Notes: generated by a model not told the origin, from the sequence alone. Shown: positions 40,550 to 49,579, counted from the first letter of the stretch. The stretch: 64,000 nt of DNA from CAKSFT01 sp045544615 (GCA_045544615.1 JAZPZI010000027.1:1-64000), one strand, 5' to 3'. A program made the numbers and translations.

Positions 40550-41422
40550 TTATAATATGCTCTCGATATACTCGGTAGGCGAGAAACCGCCTGATTTTTT
40601 GAATGCTCTTGAGAAGTTATGGATTGACGAATAGCCGAGAGTATCGGAAATTTCGCTGATTGAGAGTGTTCGTTCACGGAGCAGTTTTTTTGCCTCGGTA
40701 AACTTGAGATTTCGGTAATACTCCATTGGCCCTTTGCCGGTGTGGTTTTTAAATATAAAGCTCAGTTGCGATTTGCCGATATAGAAGTGGTTGCATACAT
40801 CTTCAAGCTTTAAGTTGGTGTAAACGTTTTTTTCGAGGTATTCGATTATAAGCTCTGAAAGTGAACTTTTTGCGATTGCGCGGTTTTCTTCGCTTGGCGA
40901 GATTTTGTCTGAAAAATCAACACCGTTTCTGATAAGCGTAATCAAAAACTCGGTGAAATAGCAGCCCAAAAGCTGCATTGCACCAAATTTTGCAGACGAA
41001 AAATCGAGTGCATTTTTGTTTTCGTATCTGTTCGGGATTTCGCCAAGTGCATTTTTTGCCTCCTGCATAAAAAGCGAAAGAAGTGTTTTTGCAGTTTTAT
41101 CAACTGTGAAGGTCTTTTTAGAGAAGTATTTCATAATCTCGCCGTCAGCCGAAAAAGAGATAACAAGCATATTATTTGCAACTTCACGGTCGGATATGTG
41201 TGCATGAATTTCGTTTGGCTCGTGGAAGATTACTTCGCCTCGGGTGAGAGTGTTTCCGACACCGTCAGAGACGGCGACAATTTTCCCACGGTCGACATAG
41301 ACCATCTCCCAGAAATTATGCTTTTCAGGGGCGTGGGAAAAATCCTTGCCGAATTCGAAATAGTATATACTGTGAAAGCCCAAAAGGCTGATATCATTTT
41401 TGATTTTTTGAAGTTCGAACAT
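40550..41422 (-). CDS. AraC-family transcriptional regulator
   Basis: A 290-residue regulator with an N-terminal cupin-like sensor (HNFWEMVYVDRGK, HEPNEIHAH) and a C-terminal pair of helix-turn-helix units (NLKLEDVCNHFYIGKSQLS and LSISEISDTLGYSSIHNFSR). ATG at 41422 is chosen because GGAGGG precedes it; a longer frame begins in hydrophobic sequence. It is divergent from a PIG-L deacetylase and a NagB-like gene and probably controls them in response to an amino sugar. Confidence 0.9.
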   Translation of the reverse strand: MFELQKIKNDISLLGFHSIYYFEFGKDFSHAPEKHNFWEMVYVDRGKIVAVSDGVGNTLTRGEVIFHEPNEIHAHISDREVANNMLVISFSADGEIMKYFSKKTFTVDKTAKTLLSLFMQEAKNALGEIPNRYENKNALDFSSAKFGAMQLLGCYFTEFLITLIRNGVDFSDKISPSEENRAIAKSSLSELIIEYLEKNVYTNLKLEDVCNHFYIGKSQLSFIFKNHTGKGPMEYYRNLKFTEAKKLLRERTLSISEISDTLGYSSIHNFSRAFKKSGGFSPTEYIESIL

Positions 41423-41485
41423 AGCACCCTCCGGAAGAAATGATAAAAAATAAAAAATTATTGATAAATACATTATGACTATTAA

Positions 41486-41514
41486 ATTATATAATAGAAT
41501 TAAAGTAAAGTCAA
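41486..41514 (-). promoter_or_regulatory. Promoter of the AraC gene, overlapping the divergent -10 box
   Basis: On the minus strand TTGACT (41509-41514), 17-base spacer, TATAAT (41486-41491). TATAAT on the + strand at 41490-41495 overlaps it and would serve the PIG-L operon, whose -35 is poor, as expected for an activated promoter. Confidence 0.7.
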
Positions 41515-41547
41515 GGGATTTACTGACTTTAAAAAGGAGGATAAATT

Positions 41548-42246
41548 ATGAATGTACTTGCAATCGGATGTCATCCGGATGATATTGAAATTGGTTGCAG
41601 CGGAACACTTGCAAAATGCGCAAAGCGTGGGGACAAGGTTACAGTTTGCCATGTTGCAAACGGTAATATGGGCCATGAAATCATTATGCCGGACGAGCTT
41701 CGTGAAATGAGAAGAGAAGAGGCAAAGAAGGCAGGATCGCTTGCCGGAATAGAGGTCGTAACAATGGATGTAGGCGATCTTTTGGTAAATGGTGCAGATA
41801 TGGAACTTCGTGACAGAATCGCCGAACTCATTATCAAGGTTCAGCCTGATTTTATAATCACACATGCACCAAATGACTATATGCCTGACCACGTTGCGGT
41901 ATCAAAGCTTGTATTTGATGCATCGTTTGTAGCGAGTGTGCCTCGTTATAACGGTGGCGGAAAAGCACCGCTTGTTCCGATTTTCTATATGGACACTTTG
42001 GCAGGTATCAATTTCCAGCCAACCGAGTATGTTGACATCACAGACGAGATTGATTTGAAAATTGAGATGCTCGAATGTCATGAAAGCCAGATTAAGTGGA
42101 TGAGAGACCACGACAATATTGATTTTTCTGAATCAATCAGAGCTTGCTCAAGATTCAGAGGCTTCCAGTGCGGAGTTCAGTATGCAGAAGGCTTCACACA
42201 GGAGCTTGTATGGCCTAAGGCTACTACAAAGAGATTCTTGCCGTAA
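41548..42246 (+). CDS. PIG-L/LmbE-family deacetylase
   Basis: A 232-residue zinc-dependent deacetylase. GCHPDDIEIGCSGTL at residues 6-20 is the signature metal motif, and HAPNDYMPDHVAVSKL carries the later histidine. Family members remove acetyl groups from N-acetylglucosamine derivatives, such as in bacillithiol or mycothiol synthesis or amino-sugar breakdown. It sits before a NagB-like gene and divergent from an AraC regulator, so amino-sugar catabolism is the best guess. ATG with AAAAGGAGG upstream. Confidence 0.88.
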   Translation: MNVLAIGCHPDDIEIGCSGTLAKCAKRGDKVTVCHVANGNMGHEIIMPDELREMRREEAKKAGSLAGIEVVTMDVGDLLVNGADMELRDRIAELIIKVQPDFIITHAPNDYMPDHVAVSKLVFDASFVASVPRYNGGGKAPLVPIFYMDTLAGINFQPTEYVDITDEIDLKIEMLECHESQIKWMRDHDNIDFSESIRACSRFRGFQCGVQYAEGFTQELVWPKATTKRFLP

Positions 42247-42350
42247 TGATGGCAAGTGTTGCTGATGTAAAAAGAACACAGAATTATTGAAATGATCCTT
42301 AAATGTTTTAAGGATGAATTATAAAAGAACAAGAAAGAGAGGAAAAGAAA

Positions 42351-43289
42351 ATGGATTTTTTGAGTACTGTAAAGGGTAGCTTGTTGGAAAATTATTATCC
42401 AAAGGGCTGGGACATGGCAAAGATCGATGCTTGCTGTGAAAAGGGCGTTACACGTGAGGATTTCTGGCATAAGGACTTTAATCCTGTTGAGTGTGCTGAT
42501 ATCTATGAATTTGACACACTTATGGGTCACGAAATCGCTTTGGAAATCAAGAAGGCAAAGGATGAGGGCAGAAAGCTTGCTATGATTTTGCCTGTAGGAC
42601 CTATGGGAATGTACAAGTGGGCTGTTTATTTCCTGAATGCATGGGATGTTGACTGTTCACACGTTTACACATTCAATATGGATGAATGGTCAGATGCTGA
42701 CGGTAACACTTTGTCAAACGATAACCCTGCATCATTTGAATACAGCATGAAGCAGGCATTCTTTGATAAGCTTGGCAAGAACACAATCCCGGCAGATCAG
42801 CGTAACTTCGCAACAAAGGAAAACTTGCCTACATATCCTGAAAAGATTAAGAAGTTGAAGGAAGAGGGAGCAAAGCTTGTTCTCGTATTCGGTATCGGCA
42901 GAATGTGCCACATCGCATTCTGGGAACCACAGTTTGCTGATGAATTTGCTACTGTTGAAGAATGGAAGCAGCAGTGCTACAGAATCGGTGCAAAGCTTCA
43001 CCCACTCACAATCGAGCAGAATGCTATCACAAGCTTCAAGAGCCGTACAACATTGGTGCCATGCCGTGCAAATACAATCGGACCTGGACTCTTCTTGCAG
43101 GCTGATTACATCATCGGCGGATGTGACGGTGCATTGAGCCGTGGTATGGGATGGCAGGGAATGAGCTTCCTGACAACTCTCCACTATGGTCCAGATAAGA
43201 GCATCACATCAACATTTATGCCAACATTGCCTGGTAAGCTCTTCTACTTGAAGGAACTTGCAGGTCCATTGGTTGCTGAATGTAACTAA
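42351..43289 (+). CDS. Divergent glucosamine-6-phosphate deaminase-like protein
   Basis: A 312-residue protein of the NagB/RpiA/6-phosphogluconolactonase fold. YTFNMDEWSD matches the FNMDEY segment with the catalytic aspartate, and FGIGRMCHIAFWEP matches GIGxDGHIAFNEP, keeping His and Glu but with Met in place of the ring-opening aspartate. A long extra N-terminus of about 55 residues precedes the domain. Codon use is strongly biased and the ribosome site (GAGAGGAAAAG) is good, so expression may be high. It may act on a different substrate than glucosamine-6-phosphate. Confidence 0.75.
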   Translation: MDFLSTVKGSLLENYYPKGWDMAKIDACCEKGVTREDFWHKDFNPVECADIYEFDTLMGHEIALEIKKAKDEGRKLAMILPVGPMGMYKWAVYFLNAWDVDCSHVYTFNMDEWSDADGNTLSNDNPASFEYSMKQAFFDKLGKNTIPADQRNFATKENLPTYPEKIKKLKEEGAKLVLVFGIGRMCHIAFWEPQFADEFATVEEWKQQCYRIGAKLHPLTIEQNAITSFKSRTTLVPCRANTIGPGLFLQADYIIGGCDGALSRGMGWQGMSFLTTLHYGPDKSITSTFMPTLPGKLFYLKELAGPLVAECN

Positions 43290-43301
43290 TTTCGACTCAA
43301 A

Positions 43302-43332
43302 AAAACTCTGTCTTTTTCGGGCAGAGTTTTTT
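43302..43332 (+). terminator. Terminator of the PIG-L/NagB-like operon
   Basis: AAAACTCTG at 43302-43310 pairs with CAGAGTTTT at 43322-43330, followed by more T. Confidence 0.8.
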
Positions 43333-43346
43333 GTTTGATAAAAAGG

Positions 43347-43375
43347 TTGATTTTTTGCTACAAATATTATATAAT
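43347..43375 (+). promoter_or_regulatory. Promoter of asnA
   Basis: TTGATT at 43347-43352, 17-base spacer, TATAAT at 43370-43375, about 50 bases upstream of the start codon. Confidence 0.75.
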
Positions 43376-43422
43376 ATATAATTATTGAAAAACAAACTTT
43401 TAAATTAGAGGTGGATAAGACA

Positions 43423-44430
43423 ATGAATAAGGTTTTTGTGCCGGAAAACTATAGGCCTGTGCTTGATCACTATGACACACAAAGAGCTATTTCATATATT
43501 AAACAGACTTTCCAGACAGAATTTTCAAATGCACTCAACTTAAAGCGTGTTTCTGCACCGCTTTTTGTTACAGAGGATTCGGGTCTGAATGATAATCTGA
43601 ACGGTTACGAAAGACCGGTTTCGTTTGATGTCCCTGCTATCGGCAAGGAAGCACAGATTGTACATTCACTTGCAAAGTGGAAAAGACTTGCCCTGAAACG
43701 TTATGATTTCAGTATCGGCAACGGACTTTATACCGATATGAATGCTATCCGCCGTGACGAGGATTTAGATAACCTTCACTCAATCTATGTTGACCAGTGG
43801 GACTGGGAAAAGATTATCACAAAGGATAACAGAAATGTAGATTTCCTAAAAGCTATTGTGAAGGAAATTGTGCGTGCAATTTGCGATACAAATGACAGAC
43901 TCCATGTTCGTTTTCCACAGCTTACATCAAAGCTCTGCCGTGATGTGACCTTTGTTACGACACAGGAACTTGAGGATATGTATCCAGGGATGACAGGATC
44001 TGAAAAAGAAAATGCTTTCGTAAAAGAACATAAAACTGTGTTCATTATGGGAATCGGTGGAAAGCTTAAGTCAGGAAAACCGCATGATGGCAGAGCACCG
44101 GACTATGACGACTGGAACTTAAACGGTGACATTTTCTTCTGGTGCGAAACTTTAGGAAGAGCAATCGAAATTTCTTCAATGGGTATCAGAGTTGATGCCG
44201 AGAGCCTTGCAAAACAGCTTGAAATTGCGGGTTGTGAGGAGAGAAAGAATCTCACATTCCACAAGATGCTCTTAAATAACGAGCTTCCGCTTACAATAGG
44301 CGGAGGCATCGGGCAGTCAAGACTTTGTATGCTCATGATGGGTTGTGCACATATAGGTGAGGTACAGTCGAGTATTTGGGATGCAGAGACTGTAAGAATA
44401 TGCGAAGAAGCGGGAATACCGCTATTATAA
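43423..44430 (+). CDS. asnA: Aspartate--ammonia ligase
   Basis: A 335-residue ammonia-dependent asparagine synthetase, related to class II aminoacyl-tRNA synthetases. The N-terminal YDTQRAISYIKQTF, RVSAPLFV, and YTDMNAIRRDE segments and the C-terminal GGGIGQSRLCMLMM are characteristic. It makes asparagine from aspartate, ATP and ammonia. ATG at 43423 is preferred because GAGGTGG precedes it; GTG 12 bases earlier lies in that ribosome site. It is monocistronic. Confidence 0.95.
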   Translation: MNKVFVPENYRPVLDHYDTQRAISYIKQTFQTEFSNALNLKRVSAPLFVTEDSGLNDNLNGYERPVSFDVPAIGKEAQIVHSLAKWKRLALKRYDFSIGNGLYTDMNAIRRDEDLDNLHSIYVDQWDWEKIITKDNRNVDFLKAIVKEIVRAICDTNDRLHVRFPQLTSKLCRDVTFVTTQELEDMYPGMTGSEKENAFVKEHKTVFIMGIGGKLKSGKPHDGRAPDYDDWNLNGDIFFWCETLGRAIEISSMGIRVDAESLAKQLEIAGCEERKNLTFHKMLLNNELPLTIGGGIGQSRLCMLMMGCAHIGEVQSSIWDAETVRICEEAGIPLL

Positions 44431-44433
44431 AAG

Positions 44434-44460
44434 ACTGTAGCGAAAGCTACAGTTTTTTTG
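44434..44460 (+). terminator. Terminator of asnA
   Basis: ACTGTAGC at 44434-44441 pairs with GCTACAGT at 44446-44453 around a GAAA tetraloop, followed by seven T. Confidence 0.92.
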
Positions 44461-44485
44461 CTGGAAAGAACGAGTGTTTCAAAAC

Positions 44486-44514
44486 TTGACTTTTTTCGAC
44501 AAATGTTATAAAAT
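44486..44514 (+). promoter_or_regulatory. Promoter of the E2-like/AMP-ligase operon
   Basis: TTGACT at 44486-44491, 17-base spacer, TAAAAT at 44509-44514. Confidence 0.7.
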
Positions 44515-44546
44515 ATGTTGGATGATTTTCTTTGGAGGATTTTATT

Positions 44547-45419
44547 ATGAAAAAAGATAAAAGAAGAATTGGCGACCGTTGGGACGCAAAGCTTGTAAGA
44601 GACATTGACGGTATGCATTTTATTATGCCGTTGATTTTTCCGAACAGAGCCGACAACGAGGCGTTCATTTCGGAGAGAATTGACCTTACAAATATAAATA
44701 AGTATCTTGAAAAACTAAATGCGGATAATCCGGAGTTTAAATATACACTTTTCCATATTTTAGTTACTGCGATGATTCGAACTGTAACACTTCGTCCATT
44801 GATGAACCGTTTTATCTGCAACAATAACCTCTATCACAGAAATTACGTCAGTGCTGCATTTACTATTAAGAAGCAGTTTAAGGACGAATCGAGAGAGGGA
44901 CTTGCATTCATAAAGGGAAAAGAGGACTCGAATATTTTCACAATTCACGAGGATATTAAAAGACAGGTTACATCCTGCCGTGATGGCAAAGTTGACGAGA
45001 GCTCGGATTTCATGGACAAATTTGCAAAGATGCCGAGATTTATCTCAAAGCCGATAGTGAAATTTGTAACGGTTTTGGACAGACACGGCAAAGTCCCACG
45101 TGCTTTGATTGCAACCGATCCTTATTATTCATCGGTTCTTTTGACAAACCTTGGCTCAATAAAGCTAAAAGGCGGATATCATCACCTTGCAAACTGGGGA
45201 ACAAACTCGGTGTTTGTTATAATCGGCGAAAAGAAACTCCGTCCGATATTCAATGACGACGGAAGCTACAGAATGGCAGATACTGTTGATTTGGGTCTTA
45301 CAGTTGATGAGAGAATCGCTGACGGGTATTACTATTCAAAGACAGTCAGACTTTTGAAAAAGCTTTTGGAAAACCCGGAACTTTTGGAAGAGCCTGCAAA
45401 TACACCTGTTGAGTATTGA
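44547..45419 (+). CDS. E2-like (CAT-fold) acyltransferase, catalytic His replaced
   Basis: A 290-residue protein of the 2-oxoacid dehydrogenase E2/chloramphenicol acetyltransferase fold, without lipoyl domain. VLLTNLGSIKL and the C-terminal VDERIADGYYYS match the E2 core, but the usual DHRxxDG histidine is Glu here (codon GAG). The family acyltransferase chemistry may therefore be altered or lost. ATG at 44547 follows TTTGGAGG. It lies 12 bases before an AMP-dependent ligase, which suggests a joint role in activating and transferring an acyl group. Confidence 0.78.
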   Translation: MKKDKRRIGDRWDAKLVRDIDGMHFIMPLIFPNRADNEAFISERIDLTNINKYLEKLNADNPEFKYTLFHILVTAMIRTVTLRPLMNRFICNNNLYHRNYVSAAFTIKKQFKDESREGLAFIKGKEDSNIFTIHEDIKRQVTSCRDGKVDESSDFMDKFAKMPRFISKPIVKFVTVLDRHGKVPRALIATDPYYSSVLLTNLGSIKLKGGYHHLANWGTNSVFVIIGEKKLRPIFNDDGSYRMADTVDLGLTVDERIADGYYYSKTVRLLKKLLENPELLEEPANTPVEY

Positions 45420-45431
45420 TGGAGGTACGTG

Positions 45432-47168
45432 ATGGAAATAACAGCAAAAGCACCATGGATAGACCATGTTGGTGATATTCCGACTCATCTTGAGTATCCG
45501 AAGGGTTCAATGTTTGATTGCCTGAAGGAAATTGCCGAAAAATACCCAAATTATGTTGCATTTGACTTTATGGGTAAACCAACTACATATAAAACTCTTG
45601 TTGAAAAGGTTGAGCAGTGCGCAAAGAGTTTGAGAACAATCGGTGTTCGTGAAGGCGACAGAGTTACAATCGCAATGCCGAACTGTCCGCAGAGTATATT
45701 TATGTTTTATGCCGTAAACCTTGTCGGCGGAGTTTGTAATATGATTCATCCGCTTTCGGCTGAAAAAGAAATCGAGTTTTATCTGAATGTTTCGGATAGT
45801 GTTACCGTTGTAACGCTTGACCAGTTCTATCATAAAATAGAAGCAATCAGAAAGAATACTAAAATTGTAAATGTTATCATCGCATCAATCAAGGATGAGC
45901 TTTCAAAGCCTGTCCGTGCAGGATATATGCTGACCGAGGGCAGAAAAATCAAGAAAATCCCTGACGATGCTCCTGTAATTCGCTGGGATGATTTCCTGAG
46001 ACTATCTAAAGCATGCTTCTGGAACCACAGAGTGGAGAGAAAGGCAGATGACCCTGCAGTTGTTCTTTACTCGGGCGGTACAACCGGAACTTCAAAGGGA
46101 ATAGTTTTAACAAACGGAAACTTTAATGCACTTGGCAGACAGGTTATAGCCGCAAACAAGATGTTCAGACCGGGAGATAAAATGCTTGCCGCAATGCCGA
46201 TTTTCCACGGCTTTGGACTAGGTGTTTGCATACATACAATGCTTATCAGCGGTGGAAGATGTATTCTTGTTCCAAGATTTACACCGCAAAGCTATGCAAA
46301 ACTTATCACAAAATATAAATGTAACTTTATCGCAGGTGTTCCGACACTCTATGAGGCACTTTTGCGTTTGCCGTCGATGGAAAAAGCGGATTTGTCTTGC
46401 TTAAAAGGCGTTTTCTCGGGTGGCGATTCGCTCTCGATTGAGCTTAAGAAAAAGCTTGATAAGTTCTTGTATGACCATAAATCAATGGTTCAGGTTCGTG
46501 AAGGATACGGAACAACCGAAACTGTTACGGCTTGTTGCCTGACACCGCCACATATGGCAAAAGAGGGAAGTATCGGCTTGCCGTTCCCTGATACATATAT
46601 AAAAATCGTTGAGCCCGGGACCGATAAGGAAGTGCCATACGGCGAAGAGGGCGAAATTCTTCTTGCAGGACCTACAGTAATGCAGGGTTATCTGAATTGC
46701 CCTGAAGAAACGGCACAGACACTTCGTGCTCATTCAGACGGACTAACCTGGGTTTATACAGGTGATCTTGGTATGATGGACCCTGAAGGATTTGTATACT
46801 TCAAGGGCAGAGCAAAGCGTATGATTATCACATCGGGATACAATGTATATCCGAATCAGATAGAGAATATTTTGGATGCCTGCGAGCTTGTTCACATGAG
46901 TTGTGTAATCGGTGTTAAAGACGATTACCGCATGGAGAAAATCAAGGCATTTATAATGCTAAAAGAAGGTGTTTTGGCTTCCGAGGAAACAAAACAGCAG
47001 ATTCTTGATTATTGCTCAAAGCATATTGCAAAGTATGCAATGCCGAGAGAAATTGAGTTCCGTGCAGAGCTTCCGAAAACTTTGGTTGGTAAGGTTGCTT
47101 ACCGCCAGCTCGAGGAAGAGGCAAAGCTTCTTGAAAAGGAACAGGAAAAGGAACCGGCAACAGTATAA
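45432..47168 (+). CDS. AMP-dependent acyl-CoA/acyl-AMP ligase
   Basis: A 578-residue adenylate-forming ligase, probably for a medium or long acyl chain. LYSGGTTGTSKGIVLTN is the phosphate loop, REGYGTTETVTACC and TGDLGMMDPEGFVYFKGR follow, with FNxYP-like hinge GYNVYPNQIEN and a C-terminal LVGKVAYRQLE containing the likely catalytic lysine. ATG at 45432 follows GGAGGTACGTG. Its partner is the E2-like protein just upstream; the acyl product could be membrane lipid or a secondary metabolite. Confidence 0.88.
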   Translation: MEITAKAPWIDHVGDIPTHLEYPKGSMFDCLKEIAEKYPNYVAFDFMGKPTTYKTLVEKVEQCAKSLRTIGVREGDRVTIAMPNCPQSIFMFYAVNLVGGVCNMIHPLSAEKEIEFYLNVSDSVTVVTLDQFYHKIEAIRKNTKIVNVIIASIKDELSKPVRAGYMLTEGRKIKKIPDDAPVIRWDDFLRLSKACFWNHRVERKADDPAVVLYSGGTTGTSKGIVLTNGNFNALGRQVIAANKMFRPGDKMLAAMPIFHGFGLGVCIHTMLISGGRCILVPRFTPQSYAKLITKYKCNFIAGVPTLYEALLRLPSMEKADLSCLKGVFSGGDSLSIELKKKLDKFLYDHKSMVQVREGYGTTETVTACCLTPPHMAKEGSIGLPFPDTYIKIVEPGTDKEVPYGEEGEILLAGPTVMQGYLNCPEETAQTLRAHSDGLTWVYTGDLGMMDPEGFVYFKGRAKRMIITSGYNVYPNQIENILDACELVHMSCVIGVKDDYRMEKIKAFIMLKEGVLASEETKQQILDYCSKHIAKYAMPREIEFRAELPKTLVGKVAYRQLEEEAKLLEKEQEKEPATV

Positions 47169-47171
47169 TAT

Positions 47172-47205
47172 AAAAAAGACGGATTCGAATGAATCCGTCT
47201 TTTTT
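47172..47205. terminator. Strong bidirectional terminator
   Basis: AAAAAAGACGGATTC at 47172-47186 pairs perfectly with GAATCCGTCTTTTTT at 47191-47205 around GAAT. It separates two convergent genes. Confidence 0.93.
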
Positions 47206-48016
47206 ATGTGCTTTTTTGCCGTCTGTATACAGTTGGACTTACGCCGATTACCTTTTTAAATGCGTGTGAAAAAACATAAAGGTCGTCATATCCGACCGAT
47301 TGTGCGATTTTGGTTACGTCATATTCGGTGTCGGACAAAAAGTCACAGGCAGTTCTCATTTTAACATTTAAAATGTATTGTTTAGGTGACATCCCGTGAT
47401 GCTTTTTAAAAAGTGATGTGAGATAACTCCTGTCAATATTCAGGTATTCAGCAATCTCAACGACAGTGATGTTTTTGTAAACATAGTGTTTTATGTAGTC
47501 AATTGCCGAATCAACATATACTTCAGCATTAGTTCTTCTTTTTTCATCAATCCCTCTGCATTGTATGAGAGAATGGAAAAAGTCGTGGCTCCGACTTACA
47601 AGACTTATACTCCTGTCGGGGGTTTTGGATGTTTTTATAATCTCTTGTATACACTTTTTAACATCCCCGTCAACCGATGCAGTCGGGTTTTCACGGCTCA
47701 GGCCCGCCATTTTAAAGAGCCTGCCAATATTTCTGCCTCTGAAGCCTACCCACATATATTTCCAGGGAGTCTCCTTGTCAGCCTCGTAGTATGTTTCAAC
47801 TTTCGGCATAATGAAAAACACATCCCCGGCAGATAGCTTATATTCTTTTCCGTCTATTTCAAAGGTTCCGCATCCACTTTCTATATAGTGCAGAAGATAG
47901 TAATCCCGGATGTGTGGGCCAAAAGAATGTCCGCTTTTGCATTCTTCACGTCCACAGTAGATGGTGTCAATTCCGGCATCGATACATTCTGCCATTTCAA
48001 CATTATAATATTTCAT
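47204..48016 (-). CDS. AraC-family transcriptional regulator
   Basis: A 270-residue regulator with a cupin sensor (YIESGCGTFEIDGKEYKL, AGDVFFIMP) and a C-terminal AraC DNA-binding domain (VVEIAEYLNIDRSYLTSLFK and VTKIAQSVGYDDLYVFSHAF). ATG at 48016 is preferred because GGAGGGATATC precedes it. It is divergent from a GH4 glycosidase, in the manner of RafR/MsmR regulators, and the direct repeats at 48042-48079 are its likely binding site. Confidence 0.92.
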   Translation of the reverse strand: MKYYNVEMAECIDAGIDTIYCGREECKSGHSFGPHIRDYYLLHYIESGCGTFEIDGKEYKLSAGDVFFIMPKVETYYEADKETPWKYMWVGFRGRNIGRLFKMAGLSRENPTASVDGDVKKCIQEIIKTSKTPDRSISLVSRSHDFFHSLIQCRGIDEKRRTNAEVYVDSAIDYIKHYVYKNITVVEIAEYLNIDRSYLTSLFKKHHGMSPKQYILNVKMRTACDFLSDTEYDVTKIAQSVGYDDLYVFSHAFKKVIGVSPTVYRRQKST

Positions 48017-48041
48017 GATATCCCTCCAAAACAAATATATC

Positions 48042-48079
48042 ACATTTTAACATCTTTTGCAAACATTTTAGCATTTTTA
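48042..48079 (+). promoter_or_regulatory. Direct-repeat operator for the AraC regulator
   Basis: ACATTTTAACATCTTTT at 48042-48058 and ACATTTTAGCATTTTTA at 48063-48079 are near-identical direct repeats 21 bases apart, two helical turns. The second ends beside the -35 position of the TATAAT at 48096-48101, the usual class II activator arrangement. The -35 hexamer itself is poor. Confidence 0.7.
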
Positions 48080-48136
48080 ATTATGGAATTTTCAGTATAA
48101 TAAAAGTATAAAATAAAAATCAGGGGAGAGAGTTTT

Positions 48137-49456
48137 ATGAAAATTACTTTTTTAGGAGCAGGAAGTACAGTATTTGCCAAAAATGTTTTAGGTGACTGTA
48201 TGCTTTCGGATGTAATGCACGATGCAGAAATTGCACTCTATGATATAGATGCAGAACGCCTTGAGGAGAGTTACTTATTGATTTCAGCACTAAATAAGAA
48301 CATTAACGAGGGAAGAGCAACAATAAAAAGTTATGTTGGAGTTTCAGAGAGAAAGGAAGCACTTCGTGGTGCCGACTTTGTTGTAAATGCAATTCAGGTT
48401 GGCGGATATGAGCCTTGTACTGTTATTGATTTCGAAATCCCGAAAAAGTACGGTCTGCGACAGACTATTGCTGACACACTCGGAATCGGCGGAATATTCA
48501 GAGCATTGAGGACAATTCCTGTAATGGCAGATTTTGCAAAGAATATGGAGGAAGTCTGTCCTGATGCGTGGTTTTTGAATTACACAAACCCAATGGCGAT
48601 GCTGACAGGGTATATGCATAGATACACAAAGATTAAGACAATCGGACTATGCCACAGCGTTCAGGTATGCTCTGATGACCTTTTGAAATGGCTTGGAATT
48701 GAAGCAGAAGGCGTGTATGATAAAATTGCGGGTATAAACCACATGGCATGGCTTTTGGAAATACATGATAAAAACGGAGTTGACCTTTATCCGCAGATTA
48801 AGGAAAAGATGTTGGAAAAGCTTGCAGACCCGGAATATAAAGATAAGGTAAGACTAGAATATATAAGAAGATTAGGCTACTACTGCACCGAAAGCAGTGA
48901 GCATAACGCAGAATATAACCCATTCTTTATAAAGTCAAAATATCCTGAACTGATAGACGAGTATAATATACCTCTTGATGAGTATATGAGAAGATGTGTT
49001 GACCAGATTGAGAAATGGAAAAGTCAGAAAGAGGAAATATTCAAAGATGGCAATATAACTCACACGAGAAGTCGTGAATATGCATCAAGAATAATGGAGG
49101 CTATTATCACAAACGTTCCCTATAAAATCGGCGGTAACGTTTTAAATAAAGGCTTTATAACAAACCTTCCCGAGGATGCGTGCGTTGAAGTGCCGTGTAT
49201 GGTTGATTCGTCAGGAATAACACCTACATATGTCGGAAAGCTTCCTGTTCAGCTTGCTGCAATGAATATGTCAAACATCAACCCGCAGCTTATGACTATC
49301 GAGGCTGCGATTACAAAAGACCGTGAAGATATTTACCGTGCGGCGATGCTTGACCCTCATACATCAGCAGAACTTTCGATTGATGACATAATTAAAATGT
49401 GCGATGAAATGATTGCAGAACACCAGAAGGTAGGGTATATGAAGGAATATAAATAA
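48137..49456 (+). CDS. GH4 alpha-galactosidase (MelA-like)
   Basis: A 439-residue family 4 glycosidase that uses NAD+ and a divalent metal to cleave alpha-galactosides (or related glycosides). The N-terminal Rossmann motif FLGAGSTVFAKNVL, then NYTNPMAMLTGY, GLCHSVQ with the metal cysteine and histidine, and GINHMAWLL follow the family. ATG with AGGGGAGAG upstream. It is controlled by the divergent AraC gene. Within GH4, alpha-galactosidase and alpha-glucuronidase are both possible; the sequence favours the MelA group. Confidence 0.9.
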   Translation: MKITFLGAGSTVFAKNVLGDCMLSDVMHDAEIALYDIDAERLEESYLLISALNKNINEGRATIKSYVGVSERKEALRGADFVVNAIQVGGYEPCTVIDFEIPKKYGLRQTIADTLGIGGIFRALRTIPVMADFAKNMEEVCPDAWFLNYTNPMAMLTGYMHRYTKIKTIGLCHSVQVCSDDLLKWLGIEAEGVYDKIAGINHMAWLLEIHDKNGVDLYPQIKEKMLEKLADPEYKDKVRLEYIRRLGYYCTESSEHNAEYNPFFIKSKYPELIDEYNIPLDEYMRRCVDQIEKWKSQKEEIFKDGNITHTRSREYASRIMEAIITNVPYKIGGNVLNKGFITNLPEDACVEVPCMVDSSGITPTYVGKLPVQLAAMNMSNINPQLMTIEAAITKDREDIYRAAMLDPHTSAELSIDDIIKMCDEMIAEHQKVGYMKEYK

Positions 49457-49458
49457 TT

Positions 49459-49490
49459 AAAGGGCGGGTTCGAAAGAATCCGTCTTTTAA
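49459..49490 (+). terminator. Terminator of the GH4 gene
   Basis: AAAGGGCGGGTTC at 49459-49471 pairs, with G-T pairs, to GAATCCGTCTTTT at 49476-49488 around GAAA. Confidence 0.8.
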
Positions 49491-49525
49491 TTATAAAAAA
49501 TACATCTGATTTTAAATAAAAACAT

Positions 49526-49554
49526 TTGACAAGAGGTTTTCTCTGTGGTATAAT
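49526..49554 (+). promoter_or_regulatory. Consensus promoter of tRNA-Ser
   Basis: TTGACA at 49526-49531, 17-base spacer, TATAAT at 49549-49554, 26 bases before the tRNA. Perfect sigma-A hexamers, fitting a stable RNA gene. Confidence 0.92.
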
Positions 49555-49579
49555 ACCATTCGTTGGCAAACCTATATAC

